40,211 nt of DNA, taken from positions 1 to 40,211 of IMG/VR virus record IMGVR_UViG_3300025317_000001. The stretch is one strand, 5' to 3'. The position numbers were made by a program, and so were the translations under genes. This stretch comes from a virus. The notes under the pieces were generated by a model. It was given only the letters and a program-made list of their open reading frames with translations. It made no database searches and was not told where the DNA came from. Of this stretch, positions 11,955-21,079 are shown piece by piece. Within the stretch, counting starts at the first letter, position 1. The number at the start of each line of letters is the position of its first letter.

Positions 11955-13871
11955 TTAATTTACATAGCTGGAAGCAACAGTCCCCCCAAATTGTATCCAG
12001 TTTAAATCATTTGATAATACCCCTTGTTTTGTGAATACCGATTGTCCAAGAGAGCTGTTTATGTCTGTGCCATTTAAGAAGTCTATGCCCTCTGAAACTC
12101 CTGAAGTGACCGTGAGGATGGCTCTGGTGCCTGCGGTGCTTGCTACGAGGGCTATATGGCTTCCTGTGGTGCCTGCGGCGATGAATTGGCCCGAAGCGGA
12201 GATAGTGTAGGTATTAGCTGAAACAAGCGTATGCGTGAGTCCTGCAACGCTTAGATTAAGGATATTGGCAGTCCAAGAGTTTGTGCCTGCGAAAGTTGTG
12301 GTGGCTTGTAAATCAAGCTCCCCAGCAAGTGTTTGGAGGGCGTTAAGTGTGAGCGTGGCAGTTCCTGTAATATCCCAGTTATTCCAAGTTGTTGCTCCGG
12401 CAAATGTTCTGCTTCCGGCGATAGTAAGAGTTGAACCTGTTGCCGTAACTGTTCCTGCTGTTCTTGTAAAAGTTACTACTGTCCAAGTGATAGCTCCCGC
12501 AAAAGTATATGTTCCTGTTCCATTTAGGGTGATAGCTGTTCCTGATATAGTTCCTGCGGTGAATGTTGCGTTTGCCGAACCCGCAAGAGTTGTGGTGCCA
12601 GCTACCCAATTTGTAGCGCCTAGGGTTATTCCTGCTCCATTTATTGTAATTGTAGTTGTGCCTGCCGTGGTTAATGAAGTAGTCTGGCAAGCATTAGAAA
12701 GAGTTATTGTAGAAGTAGTAGTAATTTGCAAGTCGTTCCAAGTCATTCCATTGGTTGCAAGAGTGGTGGCCGCAGGAAGAAGAAGAATAGAAGTTCCCAT
12801 AGACATTGTGCCAGCAGTATATGTCAAAGTGTTAGCTTCTTTACGAACAGTTCCTGATACCGTAATTGTCCCCGCCGAATTAAAAGTAAGATTATTTTTC
12901 ACTATTCCCGTTCCGCTCCATGTCCCTGTGCCGTTCATCACAATAGAAGCAGTGCCTGTAACATTCCCTGTTGATGAAAAGCCCATTGTAAGTGTGGCTA
13001 CATTTATATTAAATAAGCCGTTGATTGTAATGATTGATGTGGTTGCCCCTAGACTTAATGTCCCTCCGATATTGAGGTCGCTTGTGATTGTGTAAGTAAG
13101 AGTTCCAAGCAAGGTAACATTATCCCAAGTCATTCCCGAAGTATTGTAAGTTGGAGTTGTCGGAGAAGTAGTTCCTATTGTAAGCGTACTGCCAGTTGTC
13201 ACCATAGTTCCTGCGGTGTATGTTATTGTGCCAGTAGAATATTTGATTGTTCCAGATATTGTAATAGTTCCTGCTGTATTAAAAGTTAGATTATTTTTTA
13301 AATTACCTGTAGTTACACCCACCATCTGTAAAGTACCCGTTCCTGTCATAATAAAAGTTGTTGTTCCTGAAACAGTTGTTGCTGTAATATTGGTTGTTAT
13401 ACTCGTGCAACTTATGGTATTGCCATTTATAACTGGTGAGTTTGACCCGTCACCCAAAAGAAGAGCTGTGCAAACCCAAGCATCCGCCAATGTGAAGGTA
13501 ACTGCTCCTCTAAATTGCAATCCGCACAGTAAAGATTTTCCAGCCGATGTTAAGGTAGCAGTAGCTCCAGTACAAATCAAACGCCCCGTTGCTCCTGCAA
13601 TAGTCATTCCTGCAATAAATGTAACAGTGCCTGAAGTAGATAAATTAGCATCAAAAGTTAAAGTTCCTGTATAAGAACCCGAAGCTATTATAGAAGCACA
13701 CGCTGATGCGACATTGACTGTGATGTTGGTTGCTCCACTGGTAGTTGTAAGTAAAACAGCATCTCCAGCCACAGGAAAAGAAGCACCAGAAGCACCACCG
13801 TCTGTAGCAGACCAGTTCGTGGTGCTATCCCAATTTCCTGTTCCTCCCCCGACCAGATATCTGTTAGCCAT
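11955..13871 (-). CDS. Repeat-rich beta-structured fibre/adhesin protein
   Basis: 638 aa, dominated by Thr/Gly/Ala strands such as GTITISGTIKYSTGTITYTA that recur every ~20-25 residues, which predicts a beta-helix or stacked-strand rod. The start MANRYLVGGGTGNWDSTTNW is a common head of phage fibre-like proteins. The end (GVLSNDLNWIQFGGTVASSY) is a short globular cap. It likely forms a spike or fibre that contacts the host surface. Long antisense frames here are products of the biased codon use. Confidence 0.65.
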   Translation of the reverse strand: MANRYLVGGGTGNWDSTTNWSATDGGASGASFPVAGDAVLLTTTSGATNITVNVASACASIIASGSYTGTLTFDANLSTSGTVTFIAGMTIAGATGRLICTGATATLTSAGKSLLCGLQFRGAVTFTLADAWVCTALLLGDGSNSPVINGNTISCTSITTNITATTVSGTTTFIMTGTGTLQMVGVTTGNLKNNLTFNTAGTITISGTIKYSTGTITYTAGTMVTTGSTLTIGTTSPTTPTYNTSGMTWDNVTLLGTLTYTITSDLNIGGTLSLGATTSIITINGLFNINVATLTMGFSSTGNVTGTASIVMNGTGTWSGTGIVKNNLTFNSAGTITVSGTVRKEANTLTYTAGTMSMGTSILLLPAATTLATNGMTWNDLQITTTSTITLSNACQTTSLTTAGTTTITINGAGITLGATNWVAGTTTLAGSANATFTAGTISGTAITLNGTGTYTFAGAITWTVVTFTRTAGTVTATGSTLTIAGSRTFAGATTWNNWDITGTATLTLNALQTLAGELDLQATTTFAGTNSWTANILNLSVAGLTHTLVSANTYTISASGQFIAAGTTGSHIALVASTAGTRAILTVTSGVSEGIDFLNGTDINSSLGQSVFTKQGVLSNDLNWIQFGGTVASSYVN

Positions 13872-13872
13872 T

Positions 13873-14016
13873 TTATTTTACTTTTGTCAAGTTATCTTTT
13901 ATAATCACGACCTTTTTACAATTTCCACAGGTTATATTCAAATTACCGATAACATTTATCTTTTCAAATCCTTGGGGCAATTCTATTCTTTTGTGGCAAG
14001 ATGGGCAGAATTTCAT
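13873..14016 (-). CDS. Zinc-ribbon microprotein in the fibre region (47 aa)
   Basis: ATG at 14016, TAA at 13875-13873, two bases before the ATG of the 638-aa fibre gene. CPSC (residues 4-7) and CGNC (31-34) form a textbook zinc ribbon. An unexpected kind of protein among structural genes. Function unknown. Confidence 0.5.
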   Translation of the reverse strand: MKFCPSCHKRIELPQGFEKINVIGNLNITCGNCKKVVIIKDNLTKVK

Positions 14017-14095
14017 GTTATTTTTCTTTATTATCAAAAGTTCTTTTCTCACTGATGTATCTATTTGATATTCCTAGCTCTATGTCTTTCTCTGA

Positions 14096-14257
14096 TTAGG
14101 GCATAAAATGAGGAATTTCAATCGGATCGTCCATAAAATCAAACTGCACAGTGGTAAAAACTGTCTTGGTTTCTGGCATATCAATATCATCCGCCGTAAA
14201 TGCTTCGGCAATCAGTTCTTTTCGTTTTTTTGTTTCTTCGTATTTTATAAGTAACAT
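14096..14257 (-). CDS. Small hypothetical protein after a fibre gene (53 aa)
   Basis: ATG at 14257, three bases after the fibre stop; TAA at 14098-14096. MLLIKYEETKKRKELIAEAF, then ETKTVFTTVQFDF. Short proteins with this opening commonly follow fibre genes in phages, often as assembly helpers, but nothing proves that here. Confidence 0.5.
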   Translation of the reverse strand: MLLIKYEETKKRKELIAEAFTADDIDMPETKTVFTTVQFDFMDDPIEIPHFMP

Positions 14258-14259
14258 AA

Positions 14260-15486
14260 TTAAGTCTTAGTAATTAATATTACGACTGTTATTTTTTGAG
14301 CTAAGTCATTTGAGTCAACATTAAAACGAATAATATCATTCGCCGCCACTGCGGTCGTCCAAGTTGTTAAAGTTAAATCTTGATTTTTTGTGGCCGCAGT
14401 TAGTGTTGGCTTTTCGGTTCCCGCAATCGTATCTAACACAGTTGGAGGTTGATTTGCGTAGGTATCCTTCCAAACATCTATGACTGTGGAAGTTGAGATT
14501 GGAGTATTTGAAGTTTCAAATATCTGCCAGCCAGTGATTGTACCTGCGAATGGAATCACGAGAGAAGCATAAGCTCCTGTTTGAATAGGCGCGCCGGAAC
14601 CGTCTAGGACTATGCCAAAAGACGCTCGGTTGAGGTTGGTTAAATCAGTTGAGATGGTAATATCTGTTGCATCTGTGCCAGCATTATCCGTTGCGGTTAC
14701 ACCAGCTCCGATAAAGTTTAGGTTAGTTCTTTGTGAGAGGTCAACCCCTTCGTTTTGAACAGTGTGTCCTCCACCAGAAGAGTCTATTCTATCTATATCT
14801 TCTCTTAAACCCATTGCCAGTTTTCTAAAATCTGGCATACCAAGAATATCTATATTTTTTTCAAAGTTTTTTGAAAAATTATCATGGAAAAATTCCTTGA
14901 GTTCAGATTTGATTTTATCTGGATTAATTGGTTCTGGAATTTTTATACTATCTACCCTTTGTTTAACTTCTATAATTGCATCATTAATTGGAGTTAAATC
15001 TAAATCAGGGATTAGGGGTTCTATCAGGGAAAGAAGTTTTTTATCAGATGGAAATTCTACTTTTGGGATTAATGGTTTAATAAGAATGAGAATTTCCTCT
15101 TTGGTTGGGGTATGCCCGTCTTTTGGAATTGCTGGGATAAGTGGTTTGATTAAAGCAATAAGTTCTTCTTGGGTTGGAGTATGGGCATCTTTACCGGGCT
15201 TACCTTCATCCCCCTTAAATCCAGCAACCTTATCAATAACTTCCTGGAGATCTGATTTCCTAGATTTTTTTTCCTGTTCTTGTTCACCCTCAAGGGCATC
15301 TTTTGCCTCGACATATTCCCCAAGAGAATAACCCTCTTGTTCTAATATCTTCTCCCTAAGTTTATCTTGGAGTTTTTTAAAATCCCTTGAAGCAAGTGAA
15401 ATACCCTCGCTTATCGCTTCTCGTTCTAATTCTTGTAATGCGGACTTTAAAAGTCGCATTATTCTCTTTAATTCCTTATCAGTCAC
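14260..15486 (-). CDS. Trimeric-type fibre with coiled coil and collagen-like segment
   Basis: 408 aa from a GTG at 15486. The N-terminal third is a charged coiled coil. A GDEGKPGKDAHTP stretch and two near-identical repeats (PTQEELIALIKPLIP, PTKEEILILIKPLIP) follow, then further coil. The C-terminal ~170 residues (GVDLSQRTNLNFIGAGV, then ITGWQIFETSN) form a beta-sandwich head likely to bind carbohydrate. It is a likely receptor-binding fibre. It has a -10 box 9 nt upstream of the start, suggesting its own short-leader transcript. Confidence 0.65.
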   Translation of the reverse strand: MTDKELKRIMRLLKSALQELEREAISEGISLASRDFKKLQDKLREKILEQEGYSLGEYVEAKDALEGEQEQEKKSRKSDLQEVIDKVAGFKGDEGKPGKDAHTPTQEELIALIKPLIPAIPKDGHTPTKEEILILIKPLIPKVEFPSDKKLLSLIEPLIPDLDLTPINDAIIEVKQRVDSIKIPEPINPDKIKSELKEFFHDNFSKNFEKNIDILGMPDFRKLAMGLREDIDRIDSSGGGHTVQNEGVDLSQRTNLNFIGAGVTATDNAGTDATDITISTDLTNLNRASFGIVLDGSGAPIQTGAYASLVIPFAGTITGWQIFETSNTPISTSTVIDVWKDTYANQPPTVLDTIAGTEKPTLTAATKNQDLTLTTWTTAVAANDIIRFNVDSNDLAQKITVVILITKT

Positions 15487-15495
15487 GTTGATTTA

Positions 15496-15501
15496 ATTAT
15501 A
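15496..15501 (-). promoter_or_regulatory. Extended -10 promoter 9 nt before a GTG start
   Basis: TGTTATAAT on the minus strand, box at 15501-15496; GTG start of the fibre at 15486. Confidence 0.5.
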
Positions 15502-15530
15502 ACATTAGTTATCTATTAAAAATATAATAC

Positions 15531-15558
15531 TTGACAATATTATTGAGTGTAGTATAGT
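15531..15558 (+). promoter_or_regulatory. Consensus sigma70 promoter on the plus strand
   Basis: TTGACA (15531-15536), 16-nt spacer, TATAGT (15553-15558). It faces opposite to all surrounding late genes and drives a 26-codon frame beginning 7 nt after the -10 box. Confidence 0.7.
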
Positions 15559-15564
15559 GGGGAT

Positions 15565-15645
15565 ATGTGGATAGCAGATATTATTTTAATAATTATTTGT
15601 CTCTATCTTGCTAATGAACTTGGCAAGAAAGAGAATAGATTCTAA
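15565..15645 (+). CDS. Plus-strand membrane micropeptide (26 aa)
   Basis: ATG at 15565 with GGGGAT just upstream; TAA at 15643-15645. The product starts MWIADIILIIICLYLANELG and then ends in basic residues: one membrane span. It lies alone between two minus-strand structural genes, overlaps the stop of the 825-aa gene by 4 nt and has a near-perfect promoter. It could be an early-expressed exclusion, toxin-like or host-modulating peptide. The short length keeps the call tentative. Confidence 0.5.
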   Translation: MWIADIILIIICLYLANELGKKENRF

Positions 15646-18119
15646 TCTTCAGGGATAAATGGACTTTGATACATTTGTATCCCCCCCTTCTCATCCAAAA
15701 GAGTTTGTAGAGCTTTAACTTTATTCTTCTCGGTATAACCCATCTGTTTTTCTAAATCTAAGGGGTCAATTTTATATCCAAAATATCTCATAATTTCCTG
15801 GTCTGTTGTCCTTCTTCCGTATTCCCTTTGTTGTTCTAAAGTTCCCCCACTAATTTTCTCAAATTTTGATGGTGTTGGTGTTCCATTTTCTTCATAACCG
15901 GTTGGAATAGCATCTGCTATTATTGGCGGAGCAAATGTTTTTAATACATATTTTGCCATATCCATTGTTTGTTTATCGGGGTCATCTGTTTTCTTATAAA
16001 TCTGTTTACCGGAGAAATCTTTATTTAACCAAATTTCTCTAAGAATATTTACGAATGCTAGCTTACTAGCTACTGTTCCAGCTACACTTTCAGGAAGACC
16101 TTCTTTTGTTTTAGGTCTTTCAAAATAATTACCAGCCACTATGTCACCAAAAGGGAGAACATAAGTCAAGTCTAAATACCTTGCTCTTCCTAGTTTGTCT
16201 TCACCCGGCAATCTGACATATAAACCATCCTTAACCCAAGAAGGTTCATTTGCTCTTTCTTGTTGTAATTGTTCTATCCCGGTCTGTTTTTCTATTGAGT
16301 TTTTAATCTTTCCTAGATATGAAACCTTACCAGGTTTAGTTATCATTGTTTTAATAACTTGCGGTGTTGCTTTATATGTGAAGGTTATAAACGGTACACC
16401 AAAAGCTGATTCTCTTACACGCCTAATAAATGGGGTAACTTGGGCATAATTAAATGTAGCCATCTCTGCGGCTTTAACGGCATCCTCGGGAGATAATCCT
16501 TTTTCTCTTTGATAAATAAATTGAGCCAATTTTGCAAACTCTTCTTCTTTTTGGTATAGATTGGCTATCTTGTCTCCAATATTTTTTAAACCACCAATTG
16601 CTCCATTTTTCCCTCCCAAAATATCTTTTAATTCTTGGGCTGCAAATGTGTCAATAGCCAATCCAGCATTCTTGGCTTCTTTGTAAATATTTCCCTTCTT
16701 TATAAGTTCAGACGCAGCTTTTCCATATATATCTAATCTTGCTGGCGAAAGACCAGCAAAGTCATTTAAAATGAAATTACTTATTATATTTCTTATATGG
16801 GTTGCTGGGTTTAGGACAACCTTACTATACTTGAAAGTTGCCACTGCTTTTTTAATATATTTATCAAGACCTTCGGGGGGTTTTCTTGTGAGTTCTTGAA
16901 GATCGTCAAAGATTGGACCAGGAACAAATTTACCAGATAAAGCCCCAAGTGATTTTGTATCTGGAAGTTTTTTCATTCCATCAGCAATATCAGGAGTTAT
17001 TTCTTCGGCCAATTTGCCCCATTGACCATTAACTTCTTTGAAGAATTTAGCTTTCTCTATTGATTGTTTAAGTTGGATTAATGATTTGGCGGTAGGATAA
17101 CCAGCTTCAAGTATTTCCCCCATGGATTCTCTAATATCTTCAGGTATGTCTTTCCTTTTTTTAAATCTATCAAGTTCAATTCTTTGTGGTTTTTTATCGA
17201 AAATTGTTTTCAGTATACCTTCTTCGGGAATTTCTTTAGATTTATATAGACGAGCCATATATTTCCCCATGTTGGCAAAATATGTTTGTTCATCTAAAAG
17301 TCCCACATCCACCGCTTCTCTTCCAAGTCTATCAAGTTCAGCAAATGCTGGTTTTGCTTTTTCTAAAATATCTGGCGTCAAAGATTCAAGATTACCAGCT
17401 TTTCTGGCATTGCCAATTGCAATTTGGGCGGCTGAATCAAGTTTAGTTATTGGCCTTACAATATCCAATACGTTTTGTATTCCAATACCGATAGCTTTTT
17501 GGGATTTTTCAGCAATCTTTTGATATATTGGATCTTGGCCATATCTATAAACTAAAGCTCTGCCGAGTATATCTCCTGTTTGTTTAACGGAGTTACCAAT
17601 TAAGGGAAGTTTGGTTGCTGTTTTACCGGCAATTTTGGCTGCTGCTCCGGCTGTCCTTAATACAGCCTTACCGAGCCCAAGTATTGGAACATAGGTCATG
17701 GGGTCTACTGCAATATCAAGTGCTGTTCCACCAAGTATTCTAAGGGTTGCGTCATCACTTAGGGCATAGGCATCTTTTTTAGAAAAACTTTCTCTGGTCT
17801 GCATACCTTCTCTAAAAGATTTACCTTTTAAAATACCAACCACTCCATGTTGAGTTGCATTTAAAACATCAAATACATCTGTAATAAATCCTCCACTAAA
17901 AATCTTCTCAGGGTCTTCCCCATAAGATTCGGTTATTTTCTTAGCTTGCTTGGAAACCCCAATTTGAGCAGCTCGTTTTTCTAATCCTGATACTGTTTTT
18001 AAATCTTTAGAGGAAATATTACCCCCAAGTCCTTTTTGTTGTCTAAAAATTTGGATAGCACTGGGTTCTTGTGTCTGTTTTCCAAACTTTTTTCTGTATT
18101 CTTCAATTGGACTTGCCAT
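15642..18119 (-). CDS. Internal virion / large polyvalent-type protein
   Basis: 825 aa. The segment KYSKVVLNPATHIRNIISN (about residues 435-455) is a hallmark of phage large polyvalent proteins that are packaged and ejected with DNA. Before it lie amphipathic Ala/Gly helices (GKAVLRTAGAAAKIAG) able to insert in membranes, and after it a helical region (YQKEEEFAKLAQFIYQ). Size and position among tail genes fit a podovirus ejection protein. There is no transglycosylase or peptidase motif. In a long-tailed phage a protein this size would more often be the tape measure, but the long coiled-coil repeats of tape measures are missing. Confidence 0.6.
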   Translation of the reverse strand: MASPIEEYRKKFGKQTQEPSAIQIFRQQKGLGGNISSKDLKTVSGLEKRAAQIGVSKQAKKITESYGEDPEKIFSGGFITDVFDVLNATQHGVVGILKGKSFREGMQTRESFSKKDAYALSDDATLRILGGTALDIAVDPMTYVPILGLGKAVLRTAGAAAKIAGKTATKLPLIGNSVKQTGDILGRALVYRYGQDPIYQKIAEKSQKAIGIGIQNVLDIVRPITKLDSAAQIAIGNARKAGNLESLTPDILEKAKPAFAELDRLGREAVDVGLLDEQTYFANMGKYMARLYKSKEIPEEGILKTIFDKKPQRIELDRFKKRKDIPEDIRESMGEILEAGYPTAKSLIQLKQSIEKAKFFKEVNGQWGKLAEEITPDIADGMKKLPDTKSLGALSGKFVPGPIFDDLQELTRKPPEGLDKYIKKAVATFKYSKVVLNPATHIRNIISNFILNDFAGLSPARLDIYGKAASELIKKGNIYKEAKNAGLAIDTFAAQELKDILGGKNGAIGGLKNIGDKIANLYQKEEEFAKLAQFIYQREKGLSPEDAVKAAEMATFNYAQVTPFIRRVRESAFGVPFITFTYKATPQVIKTMITKPGKVSYLGKIKNSIEKQTGIEQLQQERANEPSWVKDGLYVRLPGEDKLGRARYLDLTYVLPFGDIVAGNYFERPKTKEGLPESVAGTVASKLAFVNILREIWLNKDFSGKQIYKKTDDPDKQTMDMAKYVLKTFAPPIIADAIPTGYEENGTPTPSKFEKISGGTLEQQREYGRRTTDQEIMRYFGYKIDPLDLEKQMGYTEKNKVKALQTLLDEKGGIQMYQSPFIPED

Positions 18120-18121
18120 AT

Positions 18122-19798
18122 TTATTTACCAAATAACCTGCTAAAAAAACTTCCTATTGGTTTGAAATTAAATAGACCAGCGGAGGGTACGGCCATTGAA
18201 AGTGGATTGATTTCAAATAATTTATTTAAGATATTTTTGGTTTCAGTTGTTTTTTCTGGAGTAATTGTTTGGGTTGTTCCTTCGGCTAATGCTTCACTCG
18301 CTAGTTTATTTGCTTCAGCTAGAACTTTTGCCCTCATACTGGAGGGAACATTAGTGATGTCTATATCGCCATTCAAATATGATTCAGCATAAGTAGCCAC
18401 ATCATCACTAATTCCAGATGTTGATTCTGAACCAAGTCTTGATTCTCTCCTTGCTGCCAATGATCCACCAGAAGATTGTACTTTAGACACAGCCTGTTCA
18501 TAAGTATCATTTAAGGATATTCCAGCACTGGGATTATCTATTGCTAAATCAGCGATAAGTTTCTTTTCTGAATATGCCCTGTCATACGCTTGTTCTTCTT
18601 GTTTCACATACTCCTTATAGGCATCTTTGTATACACCCTCCATATTTTCAATAGTATCCATATTTAAATCATAGAACATCTTTGCGGTATCAAGTTTATA
18701 TTTCTGATCAGCTACTGAATCTTTAACAGCTTGATCTATGAGATCTCGGCTTTGAGTAAATAAACCTGTTTTGAAATTTATATCCGCAGCAATTCTATTT
18801 AGTTCTGGGGCATACCTTCTTTGAATGGCTGCAGTTTGCCTTGAAATGAATCCAGTAGAGGCCATTGCATCAGTAGTTTTAGAAATATCAGTTTCCATCG
18901 CAGCCTTCTTTTTATTATAGTCAGAACCAAGAGAATCTATCTCAGCGAGTTTAGCCTTAATTCCATATTGTGATTCTAAGTTTTGGCGAAGTTCGGCTTG
19001 AGATTGGTAATTCTTTGTTTGATCTTGAAGCCAAGAAGCTAATCCTTGTTTTTGTTTAGCGAATTCTGAAAGATTTTGAGTATATTGCGTGATTAAATTA
19101 TCCGAGAAAGTTGAAAGACCGGCTGTTTTAGCGAGGGCGGAAGAAACTCCGCCAATTTCTGGAGCAGTCCCAGTTGCTAAATTTACCCCCTTAACTTGAT
19201 TCATTTGATCCGCGCTCGAAGGGGCTTGGGCTGCTGGAAGTCCACCCTTTAATTTACCTAAAAGAAATGTGTTCTGTTCTGCAGTTCCTGTATAAGTTCC
19301 TGTTCCACCATATGAAGCATAAAGCGGCGCTCTTTGTTGAACTGTTGGAAGTGTCTTATTTTGTTTTGTATAAAATTCCCAGAGATTAGTCGCACCCATT
19401 GCGGCCTGCGGAACACCGGATGGTTGAATTGGTTGTGGAGCAACATATGGACTTGCAATTCCCTGAGTATTAAAAGTTTTACCATCTACCGTACCAGAAA
19501 ATCCAGTCCCAAATCCTGTATTGGTTTGAAAGTTTTTTACTTCTTGAAATCCAGAACCAGTATTTATCATCGGCCCCTTAGTGGGATCATAGACGGGATC
19601 AGCCCCTCCAGTACCAGTTTTTAAATTACCTTGCAATTCCTCAATACTTAATTGATTACTATAAAAAGCATCCTGCATTCCTTTAGTAAAATTTCTGGTT
19701 GTATTTGCAATCGCTGAAATATCATTACCGGCACGAGTTGCTGCTCCACCCGCCCCTGTTCCATATTTCGTTATATAATCCTTCCAATAAGTTGCCAT
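18122..19798 (-). CDS. Putative second internal virion/tail protein (558 aa)
   Basis: Unrecognised by family name. The first ~200 residues are Gly/Thr/Pro-rich and probably disordered (GTGGADPVYDPTKGP). Residues ~230-420 are helical coiled coil (SEFAKQKQGLASWLQDQTKN, then ELNRIAADINF). The end is hydrophobic (GLFNFKPIGSFFSRLFGK). It starts MATYWKDYITKYGTGAGG and stops two bases before the 825-aa gene. The coil plus partner position suggests an ejection-complex component. Confidence 0.5.
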   Translation of the reverse strand: MATYWKDYITKYGTGAGGAATRAGNDISAIANTTRNFTKGMQDAFYSNQLSIEELQGNLKTGTGGADPVYDPTKGPMINTGSGFQEVKNFQTNTGFGTGFSGTVDGKTFNTQGIASPYVAPQPIQPSGVPQAAMGATNLWEFYTKQNKTLPTVQQRAPLYASYGGTGTYTGTAEQNTFLLGKLKGGLPAAQAPSSADQMNQVKGVNLATGTAPEIGGVSSALAKTAGLSTFSDNLITQYTQNLSEFAKQKQGLASWLQDQTKNYQSQAELRQNLESQYGIKAKLAEIDSLGSDYNKKKAAMETDISKTTDAMASTGFISRQTAAIQRRYAPELNRIAADINFKTGLFTQSRDLIDQAVKDSVADQKYKLDTAKMFYDLNMDTIENMEGVYKDAYKEYVKQEEQAYDRAYSEKKLIADLAIDNPSAGISLNDTYEQAVSKVQSSGGSLAARRESRLGSESTSGISDDVATYAESYLNGDIDITNVPSSMRAKVLAEANKLASEALAEGTTQTITPEKTTETKNILNKLFEINPLSMAVPSAGLFNFKPIGSFFSRLFGK

Positions 19799-19807
19799 AT
19801 CTATATA

Positions 19808-19813
19808 ATTATA
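19808..19813 (-). promoter_or_regulatory. Extended -10 promoter 9 nt before the 558-aa gene
   Basis: TGATATAAT on the minus strand, box at 19813-19808; ATG at 19798. Confidence 0.45.
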
Positions 19814-19816
19814 TCA

Positions 19817-21079
19817 TTAAACCGCTATCAAATAAGTTATCCCACCAATACCAGTAGCTCCATCAACTCCATCGATACCATTTCCACCACCACCACCCGT
19901 ACCCCCAGTGCCCTTAGTTCCAACTGAACCAGCACTTGTTGTAATAGAACCCTTATTTGTTAAAACTGAATATAAAATTATTATAAATCCGCCATTACCG
20001 GGTTCTCCACCCGAGCCACCACCACCACCACCATTACTTTCTGCTGGAGTAGAATTACCGCCATTGCCGCCATTCCCCCCATTGCCCCCATTGGCAGAAA
20101 TTAATCCACCGGAATCAATAATAATATTTTTTGCCGCAATCCATATTACTCCGCCATTCCCCCCAGAACCGCCACCACCCCCTCCCCCACCAGAAACAGA
20201 ACCACCAGTTCCAAAATGACCACCACCACCACCACCCCCCGAACCACCTGAACCGCCATTACCGCCATAAATTGTCAGAGTTCCTGAAGACCAATCTCCA
20301 AATGAAGTCGCTTGGGGAAGCGCTCTTGGTGATGAGACAGCTGCCACGATTGTACCCGCAGTTCCGCCAGCTCCACCGGCTCCACCGGGGTTAGTATCAG
20401 TTCCCCCTGCACCACCCGTTCTACCTGCTATGCCATTTGAACCAACCGCATTTGCTGATATTCCAGTTCCGGCTGTGCCAGCTACACCATTATTTCCAGT
20501 ACCATTTGTATTTTTACCAGCCCCGCCATCACCCCCAGCTTTACCTGCGATGGTTGGAAAGATTCCCGATGCCGCCGCTGCACCTGCTGTTCCCCCAGTT
20601 CCTTGTGTTATTCCAGAACCACTTGATCCATTACCAGCATTACCTCCATTATTCCTAGAAATCCCAGTATCTTTTATAGTGATAGATGTTTTGGCATAAA
20701 CCCTATAACCAGATGGTTGTAAAATTCCACCAGGATTGATTATTAAATTATCATAATACATATCCCGAGTAAGAGTGGTGGTTCCGGTAATAGTTACATC
20801 CCCATCTGAACCATCACCAAAGTGTTTAGAGAAACCTATAATCTCCCCATTAGAACTTAATTGCCAGCCCTCACCAGAACCCTCTTTATAATTAGTAGAT
20901 TGTAAATTTTTACCAACAATAGATAATCCGCTACCATATTGAATTAAACCATCCCCTGTTTTTATAATTACTGCTCCAGTTTTTACATCGATCTGATCTG
21001 GTTTAATATCAAATATATCTTGCGGGGTTGGCAAGATTACATTATTTTCTGATTCTATTTTTGTTAATTCGGGATTCAT
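19817..21079 (-). CDS. Polyglycine-rich adhesin-type fibre protein
   Basis: 420 aa. The ATG at 21079 overlaps the upstream stop (TAATG); a start at 21097 would overlap further. An N-terminal attachment part (residues 1-90) is followed by a beta region (GDVTITGTTTLTRDMYYDNL) and ~250 residues of Gly-rich triplets such as GGNGGNGGNGG. Such runs form polyglycine-II sandwiches in adhesins like T4-family gp38, where loop tips bind the receptor. It probably forms a receptor-binding tip or rod. The GGX repeats make the locus prone to recombination and length change. Confidence 0.65.
   Translation of the reverse strand: MNPELTKIESENNVILPTPQDIFDIKPDQIDVKTGAVIIKTGDGLIQYGSGLSIVGKNLQSTNYKEGSGEGWQLSSNGEIIGFSKHFGDGSDGDVTITGTTTLTRDMYYDNLIINPGGILQPSGYRVYAKTSITIKDTGISRNNGGNAGNGSSGSGITQGTGGTAGAAAASGIFPTIAGKAGGDGGAGKNTNGTGNNGVAGTAGTGISANAVGSNGIAGRTGGAGGTDTNPGGAGGAGGTAGTIVAAVSSPRALPQATSFGDWSSGTLTIYGGNGGSGGSGGGGGGGHFGTGGSVSGGGGGGGGSGGNGGVIWIAAKNIIIDSGGLISANGGNGGNGGNGGNSTPAESNGGGGGGSGGEPGNGGFIIILYSVLTNKGSITTSAGSVGTKGTGGTGGGGGNGIDGVDGATGIGGITYLIAV

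Noticed and set aside
12235-13674. Long plus-strand frames opposite the 638-aa fibre gene
   Set aside because: Their Val/Pro/Ala-rich translations are what GTx/ACx-repeat codons give when read backwards; no start signal or domain, and the minus-strand gene is clear.
19908-20699. Proline-rich plus-strand frames opposite the polyglycine adhesin
   Set aside because: Reverse complement of Gly codons is Pro codons; pure shadow of the GGX repeats.
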